A stretch of DNA of 64,000 bases from WLMZ01 sp038227995 (GCA_038227995.1 JBBRPP010000029.1:1-64000), one strand, 5' to 3'; positions 35,671-47,055 are shown, counted from the first letter of the stretch. Numbers and translations: made by a program. The notes: a model not told the origin generated them from the sequence alone.

Positions 35671-36471
35671 CTACGTGCGGGTGAAGTTGGGTGTGCGCTT
35701 CTCGGCGAAGGCGCGTGGGCCCTCCTTCGCGTCGTTGCTGGCGAACACCGCCTGGCCGTAGTCGAACTCGTATGCCAGCGCGTCGGCCTCGGTCATGCCG
35801 TCAGTGTCGTGCAGCGTCTTCAGCACTGCCTCGACCGCCAGCGGGCCGGCCGCGCAGATCGTTGCAGCAATCGCCTTTGCCGCATCCAACGCCTGGCCAT
35901 CGGGGACGACCGAGCCGATCAGTCCGTAGTGCAAGGCCTCGGCGGCGGTGATGTGCTTGCCGGTCAGCAGGATCTCGGCGGCGACCGTGTACGGGATCTG
36001 GCGGCGCAGGCGAACGGCCGAGCCGGCCATCGGGTAGAGCGACCAACGCACCTCACTGACACCGAACCGGGCCGACTCGCCGGCGACACGGATGTCGGTC
36101 GCCTGCAACAACTCGGTGCCACCGGCGATGGCGACACCTTCGACCGCGGCGATCAGTGGCTTCGTCGGCCGGTAGTGGCGCAACAGTCCCTTCCAATGGA
36201 TACCCGGGTCGCTCGCCATCCGTGCCGGAACATCGACGGATGGATCGAGGTCGCCGCCATCGCCGGACATTGCACGGAGGTCGGCACCGGAGGTGAAGTC
36301 GCCGCCGGCGCCGGTCAGGATGATGCACCGGACGTCGGGGTCATTCGATCCCTCGACCATCGCGTCGTACATCGTGATCAACATTGCGCCGCTCAGGGCG
36401 TTCTTGCGGTGCGGGCGGTTCATCGTGATGACCATCGTCTGGCCGTCACGTTCGACGAGTGCGTCGGGCAC
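35671..36471 (-). CDS. Enoyl-CoA hydratase/isomerase (crotonase) family protein
   Basis: A 266-residue crotonase: MNRPHRKNALSGAM near residue 17, the oxyanion region FTSGADLRAM near 60 and GVAIAGGTELLQATDIRVAG near 109. The Glu of GGTELL is in the usual catalytic position. The GTG start follows AGGAG. It is in an operon with a cupin and is divergent from a 3-hydroxyisobutyrate-dehydrogenase-like gene. Confidence 0.85.
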   Translation of the reverse strand: MPDALVERDGQTMVITMNRPHRKNALSGAMLITMYDAMVEGSNDPDVRCIILTGAGGDFTSGADLRAMSGDGGDLDPSVDVPARMASDPGIHWKGLLRHYRPTKPLIAAVEGVAIAGGTELLQATDIRVAGESARFGVSEVRWSLYPMAGSAVRLRRQIPYTVAAEILLTGKHITAAEALHYGLIGSVVPDGQALDAAKAIAATICAAGPLAVEAVLKTLHDTDGMTEADALAYEFDYGQAVFASNDAKEGPRAFAEKRTPNFTRT

Positions 36472-36621
36472 GGGGTCTCCTGGGTTCGAGGGGGGAAGGA
36501 CCAGAGCTTCATCGACCCGTCGGCCGGATGCCGAACCGGAGCCGCAGCCGATGGCGCCGATGCGGCCTTCCGATACGACCCGAAGTTGCGTGCCTGCGAC
36601 CGATGACCGACACTCTTCGGC

Positions 36622-37536
36622 ATGAGCGATTCAGTCGGCTACATCGGTCTCGGACACCTCGGCGTGCACCTCGCCTCCAGCTTGGTGCGCGCCGGCCATC
36701 ACGTCATCGTGACCGATCTGAATCGGTCACTCGCCGATGGGCTCGTCGCTGCAGGGGCGACGTGGGCGGACTCTGCGGCCGAGGTCGCCGCGCAGTCCGA
36801 TGTGGTGTTCACCTGTCTGCCCTCACCCGCCGTCATCGACACCGTGATGTGCGGACCGAAGGGGGTGCTGGCCGGCATGCGCCGCGGCGGCACGTGGATC
36901 GACAACAGCACCAACGACCGCAACGAGACCTTGCGGCTCGCCGCGCTGTGTGCCGATCGAGGTGTGTCGATGCTCGAGTGCCCGGTCACGGGCGGCGTGC
37001 ACAAGGCCGCCGAAGGCGACATCACCGTCCTCGTCGGCGGTGAGCCGGAGGTGTTCGAGCGACACCGGCATCTCCTGGCCACACTCGGTGACCCGATCCT
37101 CTACATGGGTCCCCTCGGGAATGCCGCGGTGATCAAGGTGATCACGAACATGCTCGCCTTCGTGCATCTCGTCGCGGTCGGTGAAGCGCTGATGCTCGCC
37201 AAGCGCGGCGGTCTGGACCTCACCGCGTCGTATGAGGCGATCCGCAACAGTTCTGGCAACAGCTTCGTCCACGAGACCGAGAGCCAGTTGATCCTCAACG
37301 GCAGCTACGACATCGGCTTCACGATGGATCTCGCGTTGAAGGACCTCGGGTTCGCGATGCAGTTCGGCCGCGAGTTCGGCGTGCCGCTGGATGTCGCCGG
37401 CCTCGTCGAGCAGACGTTCGTGCGCGCCACGGCCGAGTACGGCCGGGACGCATGGTCGACGCAGGTCGTGAAGTTGCTGGAGGACGCGTTGGGAACCGAT
37501 CTGCGCGCGCCCGGTTTCCCGGACGCGCTGCAGTGA
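36622..37536 (+). CDS. 3-Hydroxyisobutyrate dehydrogenase family NAD(P) oxidoreductase
   Basis: A 304-residue beta-hydroxyacid dehydrogenase. The Rossmann motif is IGLGHLGVHLASSLVRAGH near residue 8, the substrate loop is CPVTGGVHKAAEGDITVLVGG near 117, and the catalytic Lys is in AVIKVITNML near 171. It oxidises 3-hydroxyacids or reduces succinate semialdehyde-like substrates. It lies between two CoA-metabolism genes, fitting a short carboxylic-acid pathway. Confidence 0.85.
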   Translation: MSDSVGYIGLGHLGVHLASSLVRAGHHVIVTDLNRSLADGLVAAGATWADSAAEVAAQSDVVFTCLPSPAVIDTVMCGPKGVLAGMRRGGTWIDNSTNDRNETLRLAALCADRGVSMLECPVTGGVHKAAEGDITVLVGGEPEVFERHRHLLATLGDPILYMGPLGNAAVIKVITNMLAFVHLVAVGEALMLAKRGGLDLTASYEAIRNSSGNSFVHETESQLILNGSYDIGFTMDLALKDLGFAMQFGREFGVPLDVAGLVEQTFVRATAEYGRDAWSTQVVKLLEDALGTDLRAPGFPDALQ

Positions 37537-37584
37537 CGGCTCGGTGATACCGCAACGAAACCGCAGTGCCGAACTCGGTGACAC

Positions 37585-38865
37585 CTAGTGCCGGCGGGCG
37601 AGGTACTTCTTGTAGCCCTCGGCGACCGCGAGCAGCTCGGGGTCGGCGTCGAACTTGGGCTGCATCTTGCGCCATGCCTCCTCGCGCTTGGCGGGGATGT
37701 ACTCGGTGGGCCAATAGCCCTCGTGGGGCCGGTAGCCCTTCAGCACGTTGCGGGCAACGGTTGCCTTGTGCACCTCGTCGACGCCATCGGCGATCCCCAT
37801 CGTCGGTGCGGACGCATACATCGCCTGGATCGGCGTGAGGTCGGTGGTGCCGAGCGAGCCGAGGATGTGCAGCGCGTTGAACGACACTTCGCGCAGCACT
37901 TTGGCCATCGTGAACTTCACGGCTGCGATGTCGGTGCGCGTGGCCTGGGTGCTGCTGTTGTCGATCTTCCACGCGGTCTCGAGCACGAACAGCCGCAGCA
38001 TCCGGATCGACGCGTACGAGTCGGCGATCTTCTCCTGAACCATCTGGTGCTCGCCGATGATCTTGCCGTGCGACTCGCGGCTGAGGGCCCGTTCGCACAT
38101 CATGTCGAACGCCAGCTTGCATTGCGCGATGGTGCGCATCGCGTGGTGAATCCGGCCGCCGCCGAGCCGGCGCTGGGCCAGCACCTTGGCGCCGTCCTCC
38201 GGCCCGAGCAGATGATCGAGAGGGATCCGCACGTCCTTGTAGATGACGTGATTGTGGTTGCGAGGCTCGGGCATGATCTCGACGCCGGGTGTCTCGCGAG
38301 GAACGACGAACATCCCGTTCGTGCACATCACGAACAGGATGTCGGCCACTCGTGCGCTGCTCGAGAACCACTTCTCGCCGTTGATGACCCACTCGTCACC
38401 GTCACGCGTGGCGTACGTCCTGAACAGGTTCGGATCCGAACCACCCTGGGGTTCGGTCATCGAGTACGACGAGAACATCTCCTGGTTCAGCATCGGCGTC
38501 AGCCAACGCTCCTTCTGCTCCTCGGTGCCGTACGCGGCGAGCATCTCCATGTTCCCGGTGTCGGGAGCGGCGGCGCCGAACATCTGTGGCGCGCCGGCGT
38601 AGCGGCCGATCACCTCGTTCAACAAGCCGAGCTGCAACTGGCCGTAGCCCGGACCACCGAGCTCCTCGTCGAGGAAGATCGCCCACAGGCCCTGGGCCTT
38701 CACCTGATCCTGCAGGCTCTTGACGAGCGCCTTGACCTTCGGGTCCTTGGACCGCACTGCGTACGGGAAGACGTAGTCGAGCGGCTCGATCTCTTCCTTG
38801 CAGAACTCCTCGACCCAGTCGAGCTTCTTCTGAAATGCGGGATCGGTCGAGAAGTCCCAGGCCAT
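37585..38865 (-). CDS. Acyl-CoA dehydrogenase family protein
   Basis: A 426-residue flavoprotein of the acyl-CoA dehydrogenase fold with SMTEPQGGSDPNLFRT near residue 132, KWFSSSARVAD near 160 and RRLGGGRIHHAMRTIAQ near 235. The region before the catalytic Glu is of the ACAD10/11-like or FadE-like type. GGGGAA lies ten bases before the ATG, which decides the start. It is divergent from the LLM oxidoreductase at 38978. Confidence 0.85.
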   Translation of the reverse strand: MAWDFSTDPAFQKKLDWVEEFCKEEIEPLDYVFPYAVRSKDPKVKALVKSLQDQVKAQGLWAIFLDEELGGPGYGQLQLGLLNEVIGRYAGAPQMFGAAAPDTGNMEMLAAYGTEEQKERWLTPMLNQEMFSSYSMTEPQGGSDPNLFRTYATRDGDEWVINGEKWFSSSARVADILFVMCTNGMFVVPRETPGVEIMPEPRNHNHVIYKDVRIPLDHLLGPEDGAKVLAQRRLGGGRIHHAMRTIAQCKLAFDMMCERALSRESHGKIIGEHQMVQEKIADSYASIRMLRLFVLETAWKIDNSSTQATRTDIAAVKFTMAKVLREVSFNALHILGSLGTTDLTPIQAMYASAPTMGIADGVDEVHKATVARNVLKGYRPHEGYWPTEYIPAKREEAWRKMQPKFDADPELLAVAEGYKKYLARRH

Positions 38866-38977
38866 GTGCGTTCCCCTTTGTCGGTGTCGATTGTTGCTGA
38901 TTTCATAGCCGACGAGGGCCGCGTGCGCGCCACTGGGCGCGCCGGACGCTACGGTCGCCGGTCGGCGGGGACCGTGT

Positions 38978-39862
38978 GTGACACTGAGGTTCGTGCAGTT
39001 CAACCTCTTCCTTCCTCAGATGCGGCTGACGATTCCTCAGCTGATCGAGCGCGCCCGCGCAGCCGAGAGCGCTGGATTCGGCGGCATCGCATTGATGGAT
39101 CACCTCGCGCCACCGAATGCTCTCGATCAGCCGATGTTCGAAGCGATGACCACGGCGACATGGCTCGCTGCGGCGACCGAGACGTTGCACGTCGGTCATC
39201 TCGTCCTGTGCGACGCGATGCGGCACCCGACCGTGCTGGCCCGCCAAGCGGTCACGCTCGATCACGCGTCGGGCGGTCGGTTCGAACTCGGTCTCGGTTG
39301 GGGTTCTGTGCCGAAGGAGCTGGAGACGTTCGGTGTCGCCTCGACGTCGGCACGTTCACGCGTGGACCGGATGAGCGAGACGTTGGATCTCATGCGTGCG
39401 CTGTGGAGCGGCGAGACCATCGACTTCGACGGCGAGTACCACCACGTCATCGCCGGCCAGCAGCTGCCCAAGCCGCTCGGCCACATCCCGATCGTGATCG
39501 GCGGCGCCGGGCCGCGCACGATGCAACTCGTCGCCAAGCACGCCGATTGGTGGAACGTGCCGATCAACAAGATCCAACAGCTCGAATCGCTGCACCCACA
39601 GGCTGGCGATGCGAAGGTGTCGATCCAGCTGATGGTGACGTTCGTCCCGTCGGAGGCCGAACGCGAGGCCGTCGTCTCGACCGCCGATCGTCGGTTCGGA
39701 TTCACGCCATCGAGCGGCCGTGCGGTGGGCAACGCGGAAGAGCTCGCGGCGATCTTCGATGCGTACGCCACGCGTGGGGTCGAACGCGTTTACGCGTGGT
39801 TCACCGACTTCGCTCATCCCGACACGCTCGCGGCGTTCGGCGAGCAACTCATCAACCACTGA
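38978..39862 (+). CDS. LLM-class F420-dependent oxidoreductase
   Basis: A 294-residue luciferase-like protein: FGGIALMDHLAPP near residue 34, LVLCDAMRHPTVLARQAVTLDHASGGR near 72 and the late GHIPIVIGGAGPRTM near 166. F420 is the probable cofactor. It starts with GTG and is the first gene of a three-gene operon (LLM, VOC, MetE-like) with gaps of 12 and 4 bp. Confidence 0.85.
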   Translation: MTLRFVQFNLFLPQMRLTIPQLIERARAAESAGFGGIALMDHLAPPNALDQPMFEAMTTATWLAAATETLHVGHLVLCDAMRHPTVLARQAVTLDHASGGRFELGLGWGSVPKELETFGVASTSARSRVDRMSETLDLMRALWSGETIDFDGEYHHVIAGQQLPKPLGHIPIVIGGAGPRTMQLVAKHADWWNVPINKIQQLESLHPQAGDAKVSIQLMVTFVPSEAEREAVVSTADRRFGFTPSSGRAVGNAEELAAIFDAYATRGVERVYAWFTDFAHPDTLAAFGEQLINH

Positions 39863-39874
39863 CCGGAGGATGCC

Positions 39875-40441
39875 ATGACTTCAACCGTGCCCACCAGCAT
39901 GTCCGAGACCACGAGCACGCTGGGCGTTGCCCGGCTCCACCACAACGCCTGGGTCACGAAGGATCAGGAAGCGACCCGGCAGTTCTACGAGGACCTCATC
40001 GGGTTGCCGCTGGTCGCGACGTGGAGCGAAACCGACGAACTCTTCGGCGCTGAACGCGTCTACTGCCACACGTTCTTCGGTCTGGCCGACGGCAGCGCGC
40101 TGGCGTTCTTCCAGTTCGCCAACCAATCGGACCAAGACCTGTTCGGGCCGACGATGCCCGAGTCGCCTTTCTCCCACATCGCGCTGAAGGTCGACCACGA
40201 CACGCAGGACGGCGTCGCCCGGCGTCTGGCCGTGGCCGGTTACCGCGAGCCGGCCACGTTCGTGCTCGAGCACGGCTACTGCCGCTCGTTGTACGTCCGC
40301 GATCCGAACGGACTCCTCGTCGAACTCACCGCTGATCATCCCGACATGGCGGCGATATCTGCCGCCCGGGCTGCGACCGCGCACGAAGACCTCGCCAAGT
40401 GGTTGAACGGCGACCACACCAGCAACAACACCTACCGCTGA
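39875..40441 (+). CDS. VOC family dioxygenase/glyoxalase protein
   Basis: A 188-residue VOC protein: RLHHNAWVTKDQEATRQFYED near residue 17 holds the first metal His, HIALKVD near 95 the second and DPNGLLVELT near 140 the third (Glu). The fold suits a ring-cleaving dioxygenase or lyase. GGAGG lies before the ATG. It is the middle gene of an operon between LLM and MetE-like genes. Confidence 0.85.
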   Translation: MTSTVPTSMSETTSTLGVARLHHNAWVTKDQEATRQFYEDLIGLPLVATWSETDELFGAERVYCHTFFGLADGSALAFFQFANQSDQDLFGPTMPESPFSHIALKVDHDTQDGVARRLAVAGYREPATFVLEHGYCRSLYVRDPNGLLVELTADHPDMAAISAARAATAHEDLAKWLNGDHTSNNTYR

Positions 40442-40445
40442 CCTG

Positions 40446-41522
40446 ATGACCCGAACCCAAGCCGACGGCGGCGGTCGCATCGCCGCGCTGCCGCTCATCC
40501 CGACAACCGTCATCGGTAGCTACCCGCAACCGGCGTGGTTGGTCGATCATGACCTGCTCGTCGAGAAGGGGGTTCCGCGCACCCGCGCCAGCGACGTGTG
40601 GCGAGTTCCCGCCGAGTCCTTGGACGAAGCACTCGACGCGGCGACTCTGCTGGCCATCCGCGACCAGACACTGGCCGGCATCGACATCATCACCGATGGC
40701 GAGATCCGTCGCGAGAGCTACTTCAACCACTTCGCCAATGCCCTCGACGGTGTCGATCGTGGTCGGGTGGGCGAGGGTGTCAACCGAGTCGGAACCCGGT
40801 CGACGGTGCCGTTGGTGACGGCCCCGATTCGGCGTGGCGCGCCGATCGAGCTCGCCGCGGCAACCTTCCTGCGCTCGGCAACCGACCGTGCAACCAAGGT
40901 GACCGTTCCCGGTCCGTTCACGCTCAGCCAGCTCGCCCAGAACGAGCACTATGCAGACCAACGATCGCTCGCCATGGCGTACGCCGATGCGATCAACGAA
41001 GAGTTGATCGACCTCGTCGCCGCGGGCATCGACATCGTCCAGCTCGATGAACCGTACCTGCAGGCCAACGCCGAGGCGGCCCGCGGGTTCGCTGTCGAGG
41101 CCATCGATCGCGCCCTCGCCGGCATCACGGCGACGAGGGTGCTGCACACCTGTTACGGCTATGCGATCTACGTTGCCGACAAACGTGGCGGATACCCGTT
41201 TCTGGCTGAACTCGCCGAGTGCGCAGCGGATCAGCTGGCCATCGAGTTCGCCCAACCGCGTCTCGATCCCAGCGTGCTGGTGCCGCTGGCTGCGAAGACG
41301 ATCGTGCTCGGTGTCCTCGACCTCTCGACCCACGAGGTCGAACCGCCGTCGGTGATCGCCGATCGTTTGCGAGCCGCGCTGCAGGTCCTGCCGGCAGACC
41401 AGCTGGTTGCCGCTCCCGACTGTGGGATGAAGTTCCTTCCCCGCGCGGTGGCGTTCGCGAAGCTCGCCGCGCTGGCCGAAGGAGCCGCGATCGTGCGAGC
41501 AGAGGTCGGCCCGCAGTCGTAG
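40446..41522 (+). CDS. Cobalamin-independent methionine synthase-like protein (MetE C-terminal domain type)
   Basis: A 358-residue stand-alone MetE C-terminal-type barrel. The zinc ligands are in VLHTCYG (His, Cys) near residue 236, in an acidic strand near 256, and in APDCGMKF (Cys) near 326. GEIRRESYFNHF is the substrate region. Stand-alone forms act as methyltransferases on corrinoid, methylated thiols or other substrates, not clearly on homocysteine. Its operon with VOC and LLM proteins suggests a catabolic C1 or thioether pathway. Confidence 0.8.
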   Translation: MTRTQADGGGRIAALPLIPTTVIGSYPQPAWLVDHDLLVEKGVPRTRASDVWRVPAESLDEALDAATLLAIRDQTLAGIDIITDGEIRRESYFNHFANALDGVDRGRVGEGVNRVGTRSTVPLVTAPIRRGAPIELAAATFLRSATDRATKVTVPGPFTLSQLAQNEHYADQRSLAMAYADAINEELIDLVAAGIDIVQLDEPYLQANAEAARGFAVEAIDRALAGITATRVLHTCYGYAIYVADKRGGYPFLAELAECAADQLAIEFAQPRLDPSVLVPLAAKTIVLGVLDLSTHEVEPPSVIADRLRAALQVLPADQLVAAPDCGMKFLPRAVAFAKLAALAEGAAIVRAEVGPQS

Positions 41523-41532
41523 CTCGATCCGG

Positions 41533-42105
41533 TCAGCCTGCGGTGGCGGACGCGACTGCGTGAGCGAGGGAAGTCAGACGGCGCCGCATCGTGGCGATCG
41601 AGGGTTCGTCGTACTTGAACCCGACTGGCGACAGCAGCACGAGATCCACGAGGTCGACCACATCGCGACGCGTTCGCGGTGCGCCGAGCTCGATGCGAAC
41701 GCGGTCGGTGAGCGCACGCCGCACTCGCTCGTGGACGGCGTCGACGATCGACTTGGCGTGGCTGGCCTTTGCTTCGACGATGTCAGCGCCGTGCTGCGTG
41801 GCGTACAACCGCTCGGACATGTCGCCGTACCAGCGTTGGAGAAAGCCGTCGAGCTGCTGCTCGAATGTTCCTGGACCATTCAGTTCGGCAACGGCAAGGT
41901 CCGCTGTCGTCTCGAGGATCCGCTGCAGCATGGCTCGGAAGATGTCGTTCTTGTTGGCGAAGTGCTGGTACAGCGCGGGACGAGAGGTGCCTGCGCCAGC
42001 AGCGATGTCGGCCATCGACGTGCGGGCAAGGCCGTACGCCGAGAACTTGACGAGCGCTGCATCGAGGATCGCTGTCCGCCTGTCGTCCTCCGCCTCATCT
42101 GCCAT
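41533..42105 (-). CDS. TetR-family transcriptional regulator
   Basis: A 190-residue TetR regulator. The HTH is FSAYGLARTSMADIAAGAGTS, then PALYQHFANKNDIF (residues about 22-60), followed by an all-helical ligand domain. It is divergent from the LLM monooxygenase at 42191, and a perfect 9-base inverted repeat lies between their starts. Repression of both genes is inferred. Confidence 0.85.
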   Translation of the reverse strand: MADEAEDDRRTAILDAALVKFSAYGLARTSMADIAAGAGTSRPALYQHFANKNDIFRAMLQRILETTADLAVAELNGPGTFEQQLDGFLQRWYGDMSERLYATQHGADIVEAKASHAKSIVDAVHERVRRALTDRVRIELGAPRTRRDVVDLVDLVLLSPVGFKYDEPSIATMRRRLTSLAHAVASATAG

Positions 42106-42142
42106 GTGTGAATGATGCACGATGGAGCGGGTCTGGACAAGC

Positions 42143-42166
42143 TGACACTTTGTGCCTAAAGTGTCA
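42143..42166. promoter_or_regulatory. TetR operator
   Basis: TGACACTTT at 42143-42151 and AAAGTGTCA at 42158-42166 form an exact 9-base inverted repeat with a six-base spacer, between the divergent TetR and LLM genes. Size and geometry fit a TetR dimer site. Confidence 0.75.
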
Positions 42167-42190
42167 AGGCATTCGCAAAGGAGAACAGAC

Positions 42191-43153
42191 ATGACACGAA
42201 TGGGCTACCAGATCCCGAACTTCACCTATCCCGGCGTGGGTCCGAACGAGATCTTCGGCAACCTGGTGAAGCAGGTCCAGGCCGCGGAGGCCAGCGGGTT
42301 CGATCGGGTGTTCCTGATGGATCACTTCTATCAACTGCCGGGCATCGGTGATCCCGACGACTACATGCTCGAGTGCTACACGACGCTGGCGGCGTTGTCG
42401 CAGCACACGTCGACGATGCGCCTGTCGGCGCTCGTCACCGGCAACACCTATCGCAACCCGGCCGTGTTGGCGAAGATCATCACCGCACTCGACCACGTCT
42501 CCGGTGGGCGGGCATCGCTCGGCATCGGATCCGGATGGTTCCAGCTCGAGCACGATTCGTTCGGCATCCCGTTCGACACGTTCGGCAAGCGGTTCGAGAT
42601 GCTCGAAGAGGCGCTCAACATCATCCTGCCGATGCTGCGCGGCGAGCGTCCGACCCTGCACGGGAAGCACTACAACGTGACGGACGCGATCAACTCGCCG
42701 GCGCCGATCTCGAAGATCCCCGTGATGATCGGTGGCAACGGTGAGCAGAAGACGCTGCGCATGGTCGCCCAGTACGCCGACGAAGCCAACCTGACGTGCC
42801 TCGGGCCCGAGGTGCCGCACAAGCTCGATGTCCTGGCCGAGCACTGCGCGCGTCTCGGCCGCGATCGCTCAGAGATCAAGGTCACCAAACTGGTGATGAT
42901 GATCATCGGCCGGACCCACGACGACGCCGTGGCCGCGGTCGACACCTTCGTCGCGAACCATGGCTGGCCGGCCGAGGTCGTCGAATTGATGGTGCCTCGC
43001 TTGACGCTGGGTGACCCCGACGAGATCGGCGCGGCGATGGTGGAGCTGAAGGACCTCGGCCTCGACGGCGTCACCCTCAACCTCGCCGCCAATGCACACG
43101 ATCCAGAGCTGATCTCGCTCGCCGGAGAAACGGTCGGCAAGGTCTTCGGCTGA
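42191..43153 (+). CDS. LLM-class F420-dependent oxidoreductase
   Basis: A 320-residue luciferase-like monooxygenase: FDRVFLMDHFYQLPG near residue 38, LVTGNTYRNPAVLAKIITALDHVSGGR near 82 and SKIPVMIGGNGEQKTLRMV near 176. This is the F420-type pattern. AAGGAGA lies seven bases before the ATG. Its regulator is the divergent TetR protein. Confidence 0.85.
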   Translation: MTRMGYQIPNFTYPGVGPNEIFGNLVKQVQAAEASGFDRVFLMDHFYQLPGIGDPDDYMLECYTTLAALSQHTSTMRLSALVTGNTYRNPAVLAKIITALDHVSGGRASLGIGSGWFQLEHDSFGIPFDTFGKRFEMLEEALNIILPMLRGERPTLHGKHYNVTDAINSPAPISKIPVMIGGNGEQKTLRMVAQYADEANLTCLGPEVPHKLDVLAEHCARLGRDRSEIKVTKLVMMIIGRTHDDAVAAVDTFVANHGWPAEVVELMVPRLTLGDPDEIGAAMVELKDLGLDGVTLNLAANAHDPELISLAGETVGKVFG

Positions 43154-43161
43154 ACGCTCCG

Positions 43162-43210
43162 ATACTGATCCGGTTTCTCGACCGCTGCGGTCGAAAAACC
43201 GGATCAGTAT
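43162..43210. terminator. Strong bidirectional hairpin terminator
   Basis: A 15-bp stem (ATACTGATCCGGTTT at 43162-43176 with its exact complement at 43196-43210) encloses a mismatch and a further 7-bp stem with a three-base loop. It lies between the convergent LLM and katG genes and can stop transcripts from both sides. Confidence 0.85.
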
Positions 43211-43223
43211 GCGAGGGGTGGGG

Positions 43224-45443
<2,220 letters not shown>

Positions 45444-45468
45444 GGCTGCTCCTTGGATTGCGTGAGTT

Positions 45469-45936
45469 TCATGGATGTGTTGGTGGCGCCGAGTTCGCCG
45501 TCGCCGTGTTGCGACACGACGTGCAGCGGCCCCAGTAGATGACCTCGGCCTCGTCGATCTCGAACCCGTGATCGTCGTCAGCGGTGAGGCACGGCACGTC
45601 GCCGACAGCACAGTCGATGTCGACCGTGGTGCCGCACGAGCGGCAGATCAGGTGATGGTGGTTGTCCCCGACCCGATCCTCGTACCTCGCTGCGGAGCCT
45701 GCCGGCTGTATCCGCCGGATGAGGTTCTTGTCGACGAGGACGCCGAGAGTGTCGTACACCGCTTGCCGCGAGATCGAACCGATGAAGGTGCGAACGACCT
45801 CGGTCAATTCGTCAGCCGTGGCATGCGGATGTGACGAGACCGCTCGCATGATCGCAAGCCGCTGTGCGGTCACTTGCACGCCGTGCTGGCGTAGGAGTTG
45901 TTCGACACCGTCGGTCGCGTTCGCCACGCTCGACAT
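45469..45936 (-). CDS. furA: Fur-family regulator (FurA-like)
   Basis: A 155-residue Fur-family protein. The winged HTH is RLAIMRAVSSHPHATADEL, then GSISRQAVYDTLGVLVDKNLI. The metal sites include NHHHLICRSCGTTVDID (near 90-106) and a C-terminal GRCTSCR. It lies upstream of katG on the same strand, as mycobacterial FurA does, where it represses the operon and is released by peroxide or metal change. The ATG at 45936 is preferred; an adjacent GTG is also possible. Its promoter region holds a FurA-box-like sequence. Confidence 0.85.
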   Translation of the reverse strand: MSSVANATDGVEQLLRQHGVQVTAQRLAIMRAVSSHPHATADELTEVVRTFIGSISRQAVYDTLGVLVDKNLIRRIQPAGSAARYEDRVGDNHHHLICRSCGTTVDIDCAVGDVPCLTADDDHGFEIDEAEVIYWGRCTSCRNTATANSAPPTHP

Positions 45937-45944
45937 CACAACAC

Positions 45945-45964
45945 GAATTCTGGACTCTGTCAAG
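45945..45964 (-). promoter_or_regulatory. FurA-box/promoter candidate
   Basis: Read on the minus strand this is CTTGACAGAGTCCAGAATTC, ending nine bases before the furA ATG. It contains TTGACA (a -35-like element) followed by TCCAGAA, the same order of words as the mycobacterial FurA operator as I remember it. Autoregulation of furA-katG is inferred. Confidence 0.5.
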
Positions 45965-46063
45965 GATTGGATTGACACCAGATGATTGGGTGTTCCAAGC
46001 GACGCCAGCCGAGACGTCGCCAGAGCGCCGGGTCGGTGACACCTACGCGGTGTGAAAACGACA

Positions 46064-46091
46064 GCACCCGAACCCTTGCGGGTTCGGGTGC
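46064..46091 (-). terminator. Intrinsic terminator of ABC exporter operon
   Basis: GCACCCGAACCC at 46064-46075 pairs exactly with GGGTTCGGGTGC at 46080-46091 around a four-base loop. On the minus strand the hairpin is followed by TGTCGTTTTC, a T-rich run. It lies 25 bases past the permease stop. Confidence 0.85.
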
Positions 46092-46116
46092 TCGGAAGTT
46101 CTCGGCACGTCTGATC

Positions 46117-46941
46117 TCACTTCGTCTCTCGTCGGTACAGCAGCACTGTTCCGAAGGCGACCGCGGCGAGGCTGTAGCCGGCGAACAGCAGACCGTCCTG
46201 CGGGCGGGAGAGTGCGGCGGCCAAGGTCTTCGTGGTGTCGCCTGCCGCCCGAATTCCGAGCAGGCCGTTCGCCGCACTGAACGGAAGGAGTCGAGAGATG
46301 TTCGCAGGAGCGAATCCCTTGATCAGATTCTCGACGACCAGCGCCCAGACCAGAACGGTCGTCGCTGCGCCGGCGCTGTGGCGGATGATCATGCCGACGC
46401 CCAGTCCGAAGACGGGAGCGATTGACGTGAGCAGCAGACCCCACAGGGCCGTCGACAGCATGCCTGAGGTGTTGCCGGCTCCCAGACCGCCGAGTACGGC
46501 GCCGCTGAGACCGGCGACCATCCCAATGAGTCCCATCACCAGGCCGAGGCCGAAGCCGATGATCGCCTTGGCGGCCACCGTCACCCATCGCGCCGGCTGT
46601 GACGTCACCGTTGTCGCCAGGGTCCCGTGCGCAACCTCTGACGTGAACATGAGCGTGCCCATCACGACTGCCAGCACCGTGGTCAGCCACGTCGAGAAGA
46701 TGAATGCCTTGGCGACCGTGAAGACCTCGTGAGTGTTCGGGTCGGTCTTGACGAACGTCGCGATGATCCACGACAGCAAGAGACCGATGACGACCGTGAG
46801 GCCGAGGACCGCTGGGGTCGAGCGCAGTGATCGGATCTTGATCCATTCGCTCTTGATCGCGGCCGGGATCGCGGTCGTGTCGGTGTGTCGGTTCCGAGTG
46901 AGTGGACGGGCGAGGGTCGTCGTGGTCATGGTGGTGGTCAT
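46117..46941 (-). CDS. ABC transporter permease
   Basis: A 274-residue ABC-2-type permease with about six membrane helices; SEWIKIRSLRSTPAVLGL near residue 30 is the usual first-helix entry and FTSEVAHGTLATTVTSQP near 98 the family loop. The frame also contains a GTG at 47058 that overlaps the ATPase stop (GTGA). That start would add 39 low-complexity residues, mainly Thr and Ala. The ATG at 46941 has AAAGG upstream and is preferred, but coupling argues for the longer form. Confidence 0.8.
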   Translation of the reverse strand: MTTTMTTTTLARPLTRNRHTDTTAIPAAIKSEWIKIRSLRSTPAVLGLTVVIGLLLSWIIATFVKTDPNTHEVFTVAKAFIFSTWLTTVLAVVMGTLMFTSEVAHGTLATTVTSQPARWVTVAAKAIIGFGLGLVMGLIGMVAGLSGAVLGGLGAGNTSGMLSTALWGLLLTSIAPVFGLGVGMIIRHSAGAATTVLVWALVVENLIKGFAPANISRLLPFSAANGLLGIRAAGDTTKTLAAALSRPQDGLLFAGYSLAAVAFGTVLLYRRETK

Positions 46942-47055
46942 GGCGGTGTGCCTTTCGATTGGTGCGGTGGTGGTGGTTTCGGTTGCGATTGATGCAGCGG
47001 TGATTGATGCAGTGGTGATTGGTGCGGTGGTGGTCATGGTGGTCATGGCGGTGGT
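46930..47055. repeat. GGT/GAT-rich low-complexity tract
   Basis: The interval between the permease ATG and the ATPase stop is built of degenerate copies of short words (GTGATTGATGCA, GTGGTGGTCATG). On the minus strand it reads as a run of Met, Thr and Ala codons. It has no other recognised feature and looks like recent slippage. Confidence 0.6.
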
